A stretch of 64,000 nt of DNA. Origin: an uncultured Bacteroides sp. Lineage in GTDB: Bacteria > Bacteroidota > Bacteroidia > Bacteroidales > Bacteroidaceae. The number at the start of each line of letters is the position of its first letter. The stretch's first letter is position 1. The stretch is from positions 33,611 through 97,610 of the forward strand of contig CASFPE010000015.1 of NCBI GenBank assembly GCA_949296575.1. Reading direction: 5' to 3'. Below are positions 20,000 to 29,232 of this stretch, one piece after another. The notes under the pieces were generated by a model. The model was given only the letters and a program-made list of their open reading frames with translations. It did not search any database and was not told where the DNA came from. Both the position numbers and the translations under genes were made by a program.

Positions 20000-21301
20000 T
20001 CACCCGACGGAGGGGTAGCAGTCCCCCAGCAAGTCGGCCACGACGAAGGTGCTTCCGCCCACGAAGATGAGGTCGCTTGGGCTGGCATTGCGTTTGGCGG
20101 CGGCCAGGGCTTCCCTGACGGTGGGGAAACAGTGGCCGTGCAGGCGGTGGCGCAAGGCGGCGGCTTGCAGCGTTTCTTCGGGCATGGCGCGCGCCACCTT
20201 CGCCCGCGTGAAGTAATACTCCGCGTCGGCGGGCAGCAGGGACAGCACGCCGTCTGCGTCTTTGTCGCTCACCATGCCCATCACGATGTGAAGATGCCGG
20301 CAAGGGTACTGCGCCAGTTGCTCCGCGACGTACGACATTCCGCCCGTGTTATGGCCGGTGTCGCACACCACGTCGGGATGTTCCTCCAATTGCTGCCATC
20401 GTCCCATCAGGCCGGTCAGCGACGTGACGCGGGCGAAACCGTTGCGCACGGCGTTTTCATGGAGGCGGAAGCCCTGTTCCTGCAAGAGGCGCAGGGCGGC
20501 AAGGAGGGTGTTGGTGTTCTTCAGCTGGCACAAGCCGCCCAATTCTCCCACTAAATCGGCGTAATCCTCCGTCTGGTACAGCCATTTCCCGCCGTCCGTG
20601 CGCTGCCACGACCGCAGCAGGGGCGCGTCTTCCGCGAAGACGACGGGAGCCTGCACCGCTTGCGCCCGCCGGGCGAACACGGGCCTTGTCTCATTGTTGG
20701 CCTCGCCCACCACCACAGGCGTGCAGGATTTGATGATGCCTGCCTTTTCTTCCGCGATTTTTGCGAGGGTGTTGCCCAAAAACTGCACGTGGTCGAAGCT
20801 GATGTTCGTGATGATGCTGAGCGCGGGGCGGATGATGTTCGTGCAGTCCAACCGTCCGCCCAAGCCCACTTCGACGACGGCCACGTCCACTTTCTCCGTT
20901 GCGAAGTGCTGGAAGGCCATGGCCGTTGCCAGTTCGAAGAACGAAGGGCGGAGCGGTTCGAAGAAAGGGCGGTGCCGCTCCACGAAGTCCACGACAGACT
21001 GTTCCGGCATCTTCGCGCCGTCCACCCGGATGCGTTCCCTGAAATCCACCAGATGGGGGGAGGTGTAAAGCCCGGTCTTGTAGCCCGCGCTTTGCAGGAT
21101 GGCGGCCAACATGTGCGAACAGGAGCCTTTCCCGTTGGTGCCCGCCACGTGGATGGTGCGGAACGAGCGGTGGGGATGCCCCAAATGGGCGTCCAGCGCC
21201 AGCGTGTTTTCCAATCCTTCTTTATAAGCCGCGCCTCCCACTTGCTGGAACATGGGGACGCTGCGGAACAAATAGTCCAGCGTTTCTTCGTAATCCATCA
21301 T
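20000..21301 (-). CDS. folC: Folylpolyglutamate synthase / dihydrofolate synthase
   Basis: This 433-residue Mur-ligase-family protein has the P-loop HVAGTNGKGS, the SPHLVDFRERI motif and GLGGRLDCTNI, all diagnostic of FolC. It adds glutamate to dihydropteroate and to reduced folates. The start MMDYEETLDYLF gives the usual length; the frame extends to 21373 but the extra 24 residues have no family match. A TAnnTTTG box (TACTTTTG, 21410-21403) lies about 100 bp upstream. It is divergent from phoH. Confidence 0.95.
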   Translation of the reverse strand: MMDYEETLDYLFRSVPMFQQVGGAAYKEGLENTLALDAHLGHPHRSFRTIHVAGTNGKGSCSHMLAAILQSAGYKTGLYTSPHLVDFRERIRVDGAKMPEQSVVDFVERHRPFFEPLRPSFFELATAMAFQHFATEKVDVAVVEVGLGGRLDCTNIIRPALSIITNISFDHVQFLGNTLAKIAEEKAGIIKSCTPVVVGEANNETRPVFARRAQAVQAPVVFAEDAPLLRSWQRTDGGKWLYQTEDYADLVGELGGLCQLKNTNTLLAALRLLQEQGFRLHENAVRNGFARVTSLTGLMGRWQQLEEHPDVVCDTGHNTGGMSYVAEQLAQYPCRHLHIVMGMVSDKDADGVLSLLPADAEYYFTRAKVARAMPEETLQAAALRHRLHGHCFPTVREALAAAKRNASPSDLIFVGGSTFVVADLLGDCYPSVG

Positions 21302-21437
21302 TTTATAATATTTAACGGCCTGCGCGCCTGTTCTTTCCCCGCAATCCTGTACATTAGAGGCATGATTGCGCAACTTGGGCCGGCGCAGCCCGAAAAGCGG
21401 CGCAAAAGTAATGAAAACCTCTCAAATCTAAAAAAGT

Positions 21438-22766
21438 ATGGGCAAGAAGAAAAATTTTGTTTTGGACACGAATGTCATCCTGCATGACTACAACTGCCTG
21501 AAGAATTTCCAGGAGAACGACATCTACCTTCCCATCGTGGTGCTGGAAGAATTAGACAGGTTCAAGAAAGGGAACGAACAAATCAACTACAACGCCCGCG
21601 AGTTTGTCCGCGAATTGGACGAAATCACGGCCGACTGCCGCTCGCTGAAAAGCGGGGTGAACCTTGGCGAAGGGCTGGGAAAACTCTACATCGTGGTGGA
21701 CAACGCCCCTTCGAAGCGCGTGCAGGAAGCCTTCATGGAGCGCAAACCTGACCATGACATCCTGTCGGTGGCCGACAAGTTGCTGGAAAAGGACAAGAAA
21801 ACCCCGACCATCTTAGTGACGAAAGACGTGAACCTCCGCATGAAAGCCCGCTCATTAGGGATACCCTGCGAGGACTATATCACGGACAAGGTGACGAACA
21901 CGGACATCTTCCAGAAGGAAAACGAAGTGTTCGACGGCATCGACGCGGCATTGATCGACCGCATCTATTCGTCGAAAGAAGGTATCGACATTGCCGAACT
22001 GGGCCTGAACACCGTGGTGAAGCCCAACGAATGCTTCATCCTGAAAAGCGAACGCTCCACCGTGCTGGCCCGCTACAACCCGTTCACGCACGCCGTGTGC
22101 CGCGTGAACAAGGCCAAGCATTACGGCATAGAGCCGCGCAACGCCGAACAAAGCTTCGCGTTCGAGGTGCTGAACGACCCCGCCGTCAAGTTGGTGGCGC
22201 TCACCGGGAAGGCCGGGACGGGGAAAACCCTGCTGGCCCTGGCTTCGGCGTTAGCCCAGCAAAGCGAATACAAGCAGATTCTGCTGGCAAGGCCCATCGT
22301 GGCCCTTTCCAACAAAGACATCGGTTTCCTGCCCGGCGACGCCAATGAAAAGGTGGCGCCCTACATGCAACCGCTGTTCGACAACCTGAATGTCATCAAA
22401 CGCCAGTTCCAATCCAGTTCGACGGAAATAAAGCGCATCGACGAGATGCAGAAAAGCGAACAGCTGGTCATTGAAGCGTTGGCCTTCATCCGGGGAAGGA
22501 GCCTTTCGGAGGTGTATTGCATTATCGACGAAGCACAGAACCTGACCCCCCACGAGATAAAAACCATCATCACGAGGGCCGGAGAGGGGACAAAGATGGT
22601 GTTCACCGGCGACATCCAGCAGATTGACCAGCCCTATCTGGACAGCCAGTCCAACGGCTTGGTGTACATGATTGACAAAATGTCCGGCCAGGACATGTTC
22701 GCGCACGTCAACCTGGTGAAGGGAGAACGGAGCGCCCTCAGCGAACTGGCGAGCAACCTGCTGTGA
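21438..22766 (+). CDS. PhoH-family ATPase with N-terminal PIN domain
   Basis: This 442-residue protein has a PIN-type nuclease domain at residues 1-140 (FVLDTNVILHD with the acidic Asp, VVLEELDRFK, ILVTKDVNLR). The C-terminal PhoH ATPase has Walker A TGKAGTGKT near residue 257 and Walker B YCIIDEAQNLTP. This PIN-PhoH (YlaK/PhoH2-type) architecture is linked to RNA binding, unwinding and cleavage. The partner or substrate here cannot be read from sequence. It may share a control region with divergent folC. Confidence 0.93.
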   Translation: MGKKKNFVLDTNVILHDYNCLKNFQENDIYLPIVVLEELDRFKKGNEQINYNAREFVRELDEITADCRSLKSGVNLGEGLGKLYIVVDNAPSKRVQEAFMERKPDHDILSVADKLLEKDKKTPTILVTKDVNLRMKARSLGIPCEDYITDKVTNTDIFQKENEVFDGIDAALIDRIYSSKEGIDIAELGLNTVVKPNECFILKSERSTVLARYNPFTHAVCRVNKAKHYGIEPRNAEQSFAFEVLNDPAVKLVALTGKAGTGKTLLALASALAQQSEYKQILLARPIVALSNKDIGFLPGDANEKVAPYMQPLFDNLNVIKRQFQSSSTEIKRIDEMQKSEQLVIEALAFIRGRSLSEVYCIIDEAQNLTPHEIKTIITRAGEGTKMVFTGDIQQIDQPYLDSQSNGLVYMIDKMSGQDMFAHVNLVKGERSALSELASNLL

Positions 22767-22834
22767 CGCGCGCCGTGCAGCATGGCGGGAATGATGGCTT
22801 CTTTCATGCGGGAAGCCATCATTTTCATTAAATG

Positions 22835-22867
22835 TTGCCCGAAATCTAAAAAAACGCCTTATCTTTG
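22835..22867 (+). promoter_or_regulatory. Promoter for the capD-uvrD-nspC operon
   Basis: TTGC (22835-22838), a 21-bp spacer and TATCTTTG (22860-22867) match the Bacteroidota consensus. The ATG of the next gene is 38 bp downstream. Confidence 0.7.
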
Positions 22868-22905
22868 CAAGCCGATACAATAACTATGCATATACGTAAA
22901 GAGAA

Positions 22906-24813
22906 ATGAGAAACAGGTTTTTCCGCAAATACTTGTCCACCAATGTCCTTCCCATTTGGGCTGTCCTGCTGCTGGACGTAGTGATTGTCATCTTTTCGTG
23001 CCTCATTGCCTTTTTCCTGAAACAGGACATGGAATGGGAAGACATCAGCGACAATTCTTTCTCCATCGAGGCGTTCCTGCTGTTTTCCATCGTGGTCAAT
23101 GTGTTTTTCTTCCGCTGTTTCCGCACCTATTTGGGCGTGTTGCGCTATTCGTCGTTTGTCGACATCATGCGCATCTTCGTTTCGCTCACCCTCAGCTATA
23201 TTGTATTGATTTGCATCAACGGCGTGTATTACCTGGTCTTCGGCGGGAAGATGCTGCCGGAATCCACGATATTCATGGCCTATGTGCTGAACTTCGCCCT
23301 GATGTCCAGCTCGCGCGTGGTGGTGAAGATGATGTATGAGGCATCCCATTTCGACAGCCGCAGGAGCATCAACGTCTTCATCTATGGCGCGAAGGAAGCG
23401 GGCGTGAACATCGCCAAGTCGTTGCGCGTGAACCTGAAGAACCGTTACCGCCTGCGCGGGTTCATCGCGGATGAGCCGGAACTGGTGGACAAAGTGATGA
23501 TGGGCGTGAAGGTGTATGCCAACGACGATTCCTTGCTGGAGACATTGGACGACCGGGGCATCAGCGCAGTGATTGTGTCGCCTGCCAAGCTGGACCAGTT
23601 GAGCAAGACGGACCTGGCCGACAAATTGCTGTCGCACCACATCAAACTGCTCACGGCGCCCCCGCTGAGCGAGTGGAACAACCAAGAACTGGACCACACC
23701 CAACTGAAAGAAATACAGATTGAAGACTTGCTGCCGCGCGCCCCCATCGAGATAGACATGCGGAAGATTGCTTCGCACTTGGAGGGGAAACGGGTGATGA
23801 TTACCGGGGCGGCGGGTTCCATCGGCAGCGAAATCATGCGCCAGGTGGTTTCCTTCAATCCATACAAGCTGATATTGATAGACCAGGCAGAAACGCCCCT
23901 GCACGACATACGACTGGAGTTGCAAGACTATTGGAGGAACATCGACGCGGAAACCATCGTGGCCGACGTGTCGGACCAAGGACGCATGGAAAACATCTTC
24001 AAGGAATACCGCCCGCAATACATCTTCCATGCGGCAGCCTACAAGCATGTTCCCATGATGGAGAACAACGTGCCGGAAGCCATACGGGTGAATGTATCAG
24101 GGACACGCAACCTGGCCGACCTTTCGGTGAAATACGGGGCGGAGAAATTCGTGATGATATCCACCGACAAAGCCGTGAACCCCACCAACGTGATGGGATG
24201 CTCCAAGCGGATTGCCGAAATCTACGTGCAGTCGCTGGCCAAACATCTGCAAAAGAAAGGCGATGCGTCCGTGAAGTTCATCACCACCCGTTTCGGCAAT
24301 GTGCTGGGCTCGAACGGGTCCGTCATCCCGCGCTTCAAGGAACAGATACAAAGAGGCGGGCCGGTGACGGTGACGCATCCCGACATCATCCGCTACTTCA
24401 TGACCATCCCCGAAGCATGCCGCCTGGTATTGGAAGCCGGGAGCATGGGCAACGGCGGCGAAATCTACATCTTCGACATGGGGCAACCCGTGAAAATCGT
24501 GGACTTGGCGAAACGCATGATTTCCTTGTCGGGGCGCGAGAACATCAAGATTGAATTCACCGGATTGCGACACGGCGAGAAACTGTATGAGGAACTGTTG
24601 AACAACAAAGAACTGACGAAGCCGACCTACCATCCCAAAATCATGATTGCCAATGTGAGGGAATACGATTATGGCGACGTGCAGCAGCACATCCAGAACC
24701 TGATTGACACGAGCCACACCTATGACCCGATGAAAATCGTGGCCGTCATGAAAGACATCGTGCCTGAATTTGTGAGCAAGAACTCTTGCTTCGAGGTTTT
24801 GGACAAGAAATGA
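22906..24813 (+). CDS. Membrane-bound UDP-sugar 4,6-dehydratase (CapD/FlaA1/WbpM-like)
   Basis: This 635-residue protein has four hydrophobic segments in the first 150 residues and a CoA-binding-like middle domain. A C-terminal SDR domain starts at the NAD motif ITGAAGSIGSEI (about residues 299-310) and carries ISTDKAVNPTNVMGCSKRIAE-type catalytic residues, in which this subfamily uses Met/Lys in place of Tyr. It converts UDP-GlcNAc-type sugars to 4-keto-6-deoxy forms for surface polysaccharide or glycan synthesis. No other capsule genes are adjacent, so it is probably a general glycosylation enzyme. Confidence 0.92.
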   Translation: MRNRFFRKYLSTNVLPIWAVLLLDVVIVIFSCLIAFFLKQDMEWEDISDNSFSIEAFLLFSIVVNVFFFRCFRTYLGVLRYSSFVDIMRIFVSLTLSYIVLICINGVYYLVFGGKMLPESTIFMAYVLNFALMSSSRVVVKMMYEASHFDSRRSINVFIYGAKEAGVNIAKSLRVNLKNRYRLRGFIADEPELVDKVMMGVKVYANDDSLLETLDDRGISAVIVSPAKLDQLSKTDLADKLLSHHIKLLTAPPLSEWNNQELDHTQLKEIQIEDLLPRAPIEIDMRKIASHLEGKRVMITGAAGSIGSEIMRQVVSFNPYKLILIDQAETPLHDIRLELQDYWRNIDAETIVADVSDQGRMENIFKEYRPQYIFHAAAYKHVPMMENNVPEAIRVNVSGTRNLADLSVKYGAEKFVMISTDKAVNPTNVMGCSKRIAEIYVQSLAKHLQKKGDASVKFITTRFGNVLGSNGSVIPRFKEQIQRGGPVTVTHPDIIRYFMTIPEACRLVLEAGSMGNGGEIYIFDMGQPVKIVDLAKRMISLSGRENIKIEFTGLRHGEKLYEELLNNKELTKPTYHPKIMIANVREYDYGDVQQHIQNLIDTSHTYDPMKIVAVMKDIVPEFVSKNSCFEVLDKK

Positions 24814-24830
24814 CTTAGCGCCGCCTTCTT

Positions 24831-27128
24831 ATGCCTATCCGTTATGAAGAAGAACTGAACGAGAGCCAGCGGGCCGCCGTGCTTTACATCGACGGGCCGT
24901 CATTAGTCATTGCAGGGGCCGGGTCGGGAAAGACCCGCGTGCTGACCTATAAAGTGGCTTACCTGTTGGAGCAAGGCTATGCGCCTTCTTCCATTCTGGC
25001 TTTGACCTTCACCAACAAAGCGGCACGGGAGATGAAAGAACGCATCGCCCGCATGGTGGGCGAGGAGCAGGCACGGCGTTTGTGGATGGGGACATTCCAT
25101 TCTTTGTTTGCAAGGATGCTCCGCCACGAGGCGGAACACATCGGCTATCCGCCCCGTTTCACCATCTATGACGCTGCCGACTCCAAGAGTTTGATAAACA
25201 GCATCATCAAGGAGATGCAGCTGGATGACAAGACCTATAAGGCATCTTCCGTGCAGGCCCGCATCTCGGAAGCGAAGAACCGGCTGGTGACTCCCGATGC
25301 TTACCAGGCAGACGCGGAGATGCTGCATGCCGACACGTTGGCCAAACGCCCGGCAACAGGGGCTATTTACCGCCGCTATTGGGAAAGGTGCCGCCAGGCC
25401 GGCGCAATGGATTTCGATGACCTGCTGTTGCAGACCTATTTGCTTTTCGACCGCTACCCGGAAATCTTGGAGAAGTACAGGCAACTGTTCCGTTTCATCC
25501 TGGTGGACGAGTACCAGGACACCAACTTTGCCCAACATCAAATCGTGCTGCAACTGACGAAAGGGCATGAACACATCTGCGTGGTGGGCGACGACGCGCA
25601 AAGCATCTATTCGTTCAGGGGCGCCAACATTGACAACATCCTGACGTTCACACGCTGCTTCCACGGGGCAAAGATTTTCAAACTGGAACAGAACTACCGT
25701 TCCACCCAAACGATTGTGGAAGCCGCCAATTGCCTGATAGAGAAGAATACGGACCAAATCCGCAAAACCACTTTTTCCGAAAAGAAGCGCGGCAACCCGA
25801 TTCAGCTTTTCGAAGCCTATTCAGACATCGAGGAAGGAGAAATCGTGGCGAACAAGATAGGGGAGCTTCGCCGCAAGGAACATGACGGGTACAATGACTT
25901 CGCCATCTTGTACCGCACGAACGCGCAGTCGCGCATCTTTGAAGCGGCATTGCGCAAGCGCAATTACCCGTACAGGATATATGGCGGCCTGTCGTTCTAC
26001 CAGCGCAAGGAAATAAAGGATGTGATTGCTTATTTCCGGCTGGCCGTCAACCCGCATGACGAAGAAGCGTTCAAGCGCATCATCAATTATCCGGCGCGGG
26101 GCATCGGCGACACAACGGTGAACAAAATCGTCCAAGCCGCCAATGCAAACAACATCAGCCTGTGGGAAGTCATTGCCGACCCGCAGAAAAACGGGCTGGC
26201 CGTGAACAAAGGCACGGCGGCCAAATTGCAAGGATTCCGGGAAATGATAATCCAATTCATCCAGGAATCTGAGGATAAGAACGCTTACGAGGCGGGATTC
26301 GACATCGTGAAATTGTCCGGCATTGCCAACGACATTGCCCAAGATAGAAGTCCTGAGTACCTGAGCAAGCAGGAAAACATCGAAGAACTGATGAACGGCA
26401 TGAATGATTTTTGCGCCGGGCGGCAGGAAGAAGGCAATCAGAATGTGTCGTTGGCTGATTTCTTGTCGGAAGTTTCTTTGCTGTCGGACCAAGACACGGA
26501 CAAAGGCGATGACGCGGAGAAAATAACCCTGATGACCATCCATGCGGCCAAAGGGCTGGAGTTTAAGAATGTTTTTATTGTAGGGTTGGAAGAAAACCTC
26601 TTTCCGAGCGGGCAATGTGTCAATTCGTATAGGGCGTTGGAGGAAGAACGCCGGTTGTTTTACGTGGCCATCACCCGTGCCGAGGAGAATTGCTTCCTCT
26701 CTTATGCAAAGAGCCGTTTCCGTTACGGGAAAACAGAATTCGGTTTCCCCAGCCGTTTCCTGAAAGACATCGACGGGTGTTATTTCAAGCAAGGCGAAGA
26801 CATGCCTTTTGCCCGCGAACGTGTTGTTCCAAATGAAAAGAGTGCATCGTTCGGCACGCAAAAGGCAAATAATGCCACGAGAAGTTTGTTCATGCCGCCG
26901 CCATCTGCACGGCGTTTGGCGAAAGTGCCGGTGCAATCCCAAGAAGAAAAGCCGTCCGGGCAAGCACCCGTGAAAAAAGGACAGCGAATAGAGCATGAAC
27001 GGTTCGGCATGGGCGAAATCGTGAAAGTGGAAGGCAGCGGCGACAATTTGAAAGCCACCGTGCGTTTCCGCAATGCCGGAGAAAAACAATTGCTGCTGAA
27101 ATTCGCCCGCTTTAAAATAATAGATTAA
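24831..27128 (+). CDS. UvrD/PcrA/Rep-type DNA helicase
   Basis: This 765-residue SF1A helicase has the Q-motif LNESQRAAV, Walker A GAGSGKT (residues 29-35), ALTFTNKAAREM (motif Ia), ILVDEYQDTN (motif II), GDDAQSIYSFRGA (III) and VAITRAEE (VI). The C-terminus carries the KGQRIEHERFGMGEIVKVEG segment found in PcrA, which contacts RNA polymerase. Roles are nucleotide-excision repair and clearing of replication-transcription conflicts. It starts 17 bp after the dehydratase gene and ends 4 bp before nspC. Confidence 0.94.
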   Translation: MPIRYEEELNESQRAAVLYIDGPSLVIAGAGSGKTRVLTYKVAYLLEQGYAPSSILALTFTNKAAREMKERIARMVGEEQARRLWMGTFHSLFARMLRHEAEHIGYPPRFTIYDAADSKSLINSIIKEMQLDDKTYKASSVQARISEAKNRLVTPDAYQADAEMLHADTLAKRPATGAIYRRYWERCRQAGAMDFDDLLLQTYLLFDRYPEILEKYRQLFRFILVDEYQDTNFAQHQIVLQLTKGHEHICVVGDDAQSIYSFRGANIDNILTFTRCFHGAKIFKLEQNYRSTQTIVEAANCLIEKNTDQIRKTTFSEKKRGNPIQLFEAYSDIEEGEIVANKIGELRRKEHDGYNDFAILYRTNAQSRIFEAALRKRNYPYRIYGGLSFYQRKEIKDVIAYFRLAVNPHDEEAFKRIINYPARGIGDTTVNKIVQAANANNISLWEVIADPQKNGLAVNKGTAAKLQGFREMIIQFIQESEDKNAYEAGFDIVKLSGIANDIAQDRSPEYLSKQENIEELMNGMNDFCAGRQEEGNQNVSLADFLSEVSLLSDQDTDKGDDAEKITLMTIHAAKGLEFKNVFIVGLEENLFPSGQCVNSYRALEEERRLFYVAITRAEENCFLSYAKSRFRYGKTEFGFPSRFLKDIDGCYFKQGEDMPFARERVVPNEKSASFGTQKANNATRSLFMPPPSARRLAKVPVQSQEEKPSGQAPVKKGQRIEHERFGMGEIVKVEGSGDNLKATVRFRNAGEKQLLLKFARFKIID

Positions 27129-27132
27129 TCGT

Positions 27133-28272
27133 ATGATAGATGTTTCAAAAGTGCCGTCACCTTGCTATGTGATGGAAGAAGAACTGTTGCGAAAGAACCT
27201 GAGCCTGATAAAATCCGTCGAGGAAAGGGCAGGGGTGGACATTATCCTTGCGTTCAAGTCGTTCGCAATGTGGAAATCGTTCCCCATCTTTAAAGAATAT
27301 GTCGAAAGCTGCACGGCCAGTTCGGTTTACGAAGCGCGGTTGGCCGTGGAAGAATTCAAAAGCAAGGCGCATGCTTATTCGCCTGCTTACACCGAACAGG
27401 ACTTTCCTGCCATCATGGAATGCAGCAGCCACATCACTTTCAACTCTTTGACACAGTATGAACGTTTCTACCCGCAAGTGCAAACCTGTCATCCTGAAAT
27501 CTCTTGCGGCCTGCGCATCAATCCCGAATATTCGGAAGTGGAGACGGAACTTTACAACCCATGCGCTCCCGGCACACGTTTCGGCGTCACTTGCGGACAA
27601 ATGCCCGAAACGTTGCCGGAAGGCATTCAAGGCTTCCATTGCCACACGCATTGCGAATCCGATTCATGCGCATTTGAAAGGACACTGAAGCATATAGAAG
27701 AAAGGTTTTCTTCTTGGTTCGGCCAATTACGATGGATAAATTTCGGCGGAGGCCATCTCATGACACGGAAGGATTACGACGTGGAGCATCTGATTCGCTT
27801 GTTGCAGGGCTTCAAATCGCGTTATCCCCATTTGCATGTCATACTGGAACCGGGTTCTGCTTTCACTTGGCAGACAGGAGTGTTGGTGTCGACGGTGGTG
27901 GACATTGTGGAAAACAAAGGGATACGGACGGCTATCCTTGATGTGAGCTTCACTTGCCACATGCCGGATTGCTTGGAGATGCCCTACCAACCGGCGGTGC
28001 GCGGCGCAGAAATGGGAGCGCATACCCCCCATGTTTACCGTTTGGGCGGCAACAGTTGCCTGAGTGGCGACTATATGGGCGTATGGTCATTCCCTCGGCC
28101 GCTTTGCGTGGGCGACAAGATTGTTTTTGAGGACATGATTCATTACACGATGGTAAAGACCAACATGTTCAACGGTATCCGCCATCCGTCTGTCGCCTTA
28201 TGGACATTGGACAACCGTTTGCAAATGTACAAGCACTTCGCTTACGAGGATTACCGCGACAGGATGTGTTGA
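27133..28272 (+). CDS. nspC: Carboxynorspermidine/carboxyspermidine decarboxylase
   Basis: This 379-residue PLP enzyme of the alanine-racemase-fold decarboxylases has the cofactor lysine in LAFKSFAMW (Lys42), the HTHCESDSC block and EPGSAFTW. It removes CO2 from carboxyspermidine/carboxynorspermidine in the alternative spermidine route common in Bacteroidota. It is the last gene before the tRNA cluster. Its carboxyspermidine dehydrogenase partner is not in this window. Confidence 0.93.
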   Translation: MIDVSKVPSPCYVMEEELLRKNLSLIKSVEERAGVDIILAFKSFAMWKSFPIFKEYVESCTASSVYEARLAVEEFKSKAHAYSPAYTEQDFPAIMECSSHITFNSLTQYERFYPQVQTCHPEISCGLRINPEYSEVETELYNPCAPGTRFGVTCGQMPETLPEGIQGFHCHTHCESDSCAFERTLKHIEERFSSWFGQLRWINFGGGHLMTRKDYDVEHLIRLLQGFKSRYPHLHVILEPGSAFTWQTGVLVSTVVDIVENKGIRTAILDVSFTCHMPDCLEMPYQPAVRGAEMGAHTPHVYRLGGNSCLSGDYMGVWSFPRPLCVGDKIVFEDMIHYTMVKTNMFNGIRHPSVALWTLDNRLQMYKHFAYEDYRDRMC

Positions 28273-28350
28273 CGCTTTTCACATGCATGGCTGATTATAA
28301 ACAGGTTATAAGCGGCGACAAAAAATATTTTCTTTTTTTCCATCCAAAGG

Positions 28351-28381
28351 TTTGGAGAAAATAAAAAAAAGAGTACCTTTG
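28351..28381 (+). promoter_or_regulatory. tRNA cluster promoter
   Basis: TTTG (28351-28354), exactly 19 bp, then TACCTTTG (28374-28381). This is a full consensus promoter 11 bp before the first tRNA. Confidence 0.85.
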
Positions 28382-28392
28382 CAACCGCATTT

Positions 28393-28465
28393 GCGGAAAT
28401 AGCTCAGTTGGTAGAGCACAACCTTGCCAAGGTTGGGGTCGCGAGTTCGAGTCTCGTTTTCCGCT
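28393..28465 (+). tRNA. tRNA-Gly (GCC)
   Basis: 73-nt cloverleaf with a 7-bp acceptor GCGGAAA/TTTCCGC, anticodon loop TTGCCAA and T-loop TTCGAGT. CCA is not encoded. It is identical to the copy at 28731. Confidence 0.96.
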
Positions 28466-28502
28466 CTCATGAATCGTTCTTTGCAAGATGGAAAGAATAG
28501 AT

Positions 28503-28583
28503 GCCCAGGTGGCGGAATGGTAGACGCGCTCGTTTCAGGTGCGAGTGGGTAAAACCGTGCAAGTTCGAGTCTTGTTCTGGGCA
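28503..28583 (+). tRNA. tRNA-Leu (CAG)
   Basis: 81-nt class II tRNA with acceptor GCCCAGG/TCTGGGC, anticodon loop TTCAGGT (CAG) and a long variable arm before AAGTTCGAGTCTT. CCA is not encoded. Confidence 0.95.
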
Positions 28584-28618
28584 CAGGCCATAAATGAGAA
28601 TCTGCATTTGATTCTTAT

Positions 28619-28702
28619 GGAGAGATGGCGGAATTGGTAGACGCGCTACTTTGAGGGGGTAGTGACAGTTATGTCGTGGGAGTTCGAGTCTCCTTCTCTT
28701 CA
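28619..28702 (+). tRNA. tRNA-Leu (GAG)
   Basis: 84-nt class II tRNA with acceptor GGAGAGA/TCTCTTC (one G-T pair), anticodon loop TTGAGGG (GAG) and a long variable arm. CCA is not encoded. Confidence 0.94.
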
Positions 28703-28730
28703 CGAAAGCCATTTGGCTGACGGTTATTTT

Positions 28731-28803
28731 GCGGAAATAGCTCAGTTGGTAGAGCACAACCTTGCCAAGGTTGGGGTCGCGAGTTCGAGTCTCGTTTTCC
28801 GCT
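28731..28803 (+). tRNA. tRNA-Gly (GCC), second copy
   Basis: Same 73-nt sequence as the tRNA at 28393, anticodon GCC. It is a recent duplication within the cluster, or dosage kept by conversion. Confidence 0.96.
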
Positions 28804-28823
28804 CTATTTATTATCTCTTGCGT

Positions 28824-28896
28824 GCGGCAGTAGCTCAGTTGGTAGAGCATCAGCTTCCCAAGCTGGGGGTCGCGAGTTCGAGCCTCGTTTGCCGCT
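28824..28896 (+). tRNA. tRNA-Gly (CCC)
   Basis: 73-nt tRNA with acceptor GCGGCAG/TTGCCGC-type pairing and anticodon loop TTCCCAA (CCC). It is the last tRNA before the phage integrase, and its 3' end is the natural candidate for the attachment site. Confidence 0.95.
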
Positions 28897-28909
28897 CACC
28901 CTGAAAATC

Positions 28910-28942
28910 AAGCAGTTACAAAGATTTGTAGCTGCTTTTTTT
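28910..28942 (+). terminator. Rho-independent terminator of the tRNA operon
   Basis: Stem AGCAG-T-TACAAA (28911-28922) with TTTGTA-G-CTGCT (28925-28936) around a 2-nt loop, followed by seven T. It lies 13 nt after the last tRNA. Confidence 0.88.
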
Positions 28943-28969
28943 GTTAGAAACCGTCTAAATATTGCCGTT

Positions 28970-29003
28970 TTTGAACGTTATTTTGTGTTATTGCTTACTT
29001 TTG
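28970..29003 (+). promoter_or_regulatory. Integrase promoter
   Basis: TTTG (28970-28973), a 22-bp spacer and TACTTTTG (28996-29003). The predicted start near 29010 gives a leader of about 220 nt that includes the long inverted repeat at 29035-29144. Confidence 0.6.
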
Positions 29004-29034
29004 CATTGCAAATTTATTGCAAGTGAAGATGCGG

Positions 29035-29144
29035 CATTCAGCCTTTTAGTCTTATGCGCTGGCGTGGTAAAACGATGATTAAATTGTTGATTTTCAGCTA
29101 TAAATTGAAATGGAAGTCAGCGCATCAGCCTAAAGGGCTGAATG
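29035..29144 (+). repeat. Long imperfect inverted repeat in the integrase leader
   Basis: Arms 29035-29063 and 29116-29144 are 29 nt each and match at 25 positions; two of the four mismatches would be G-U pairs in RNA. The spacer is 52 nt. It lies between the integrase promoter and its start codon. It could be a regulatory stem-loop or a recombinase/accessory-protein binding site. Confidence 0.8.
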
Positions 29145-29232
29145 AATTGGTTGATTTTTTCCGCGAACTCGCGACACTCAGCCTATCGGAAATTTGCAAA
29201 AAAAATTGCAATCAACTAAAAACCAACTAATT

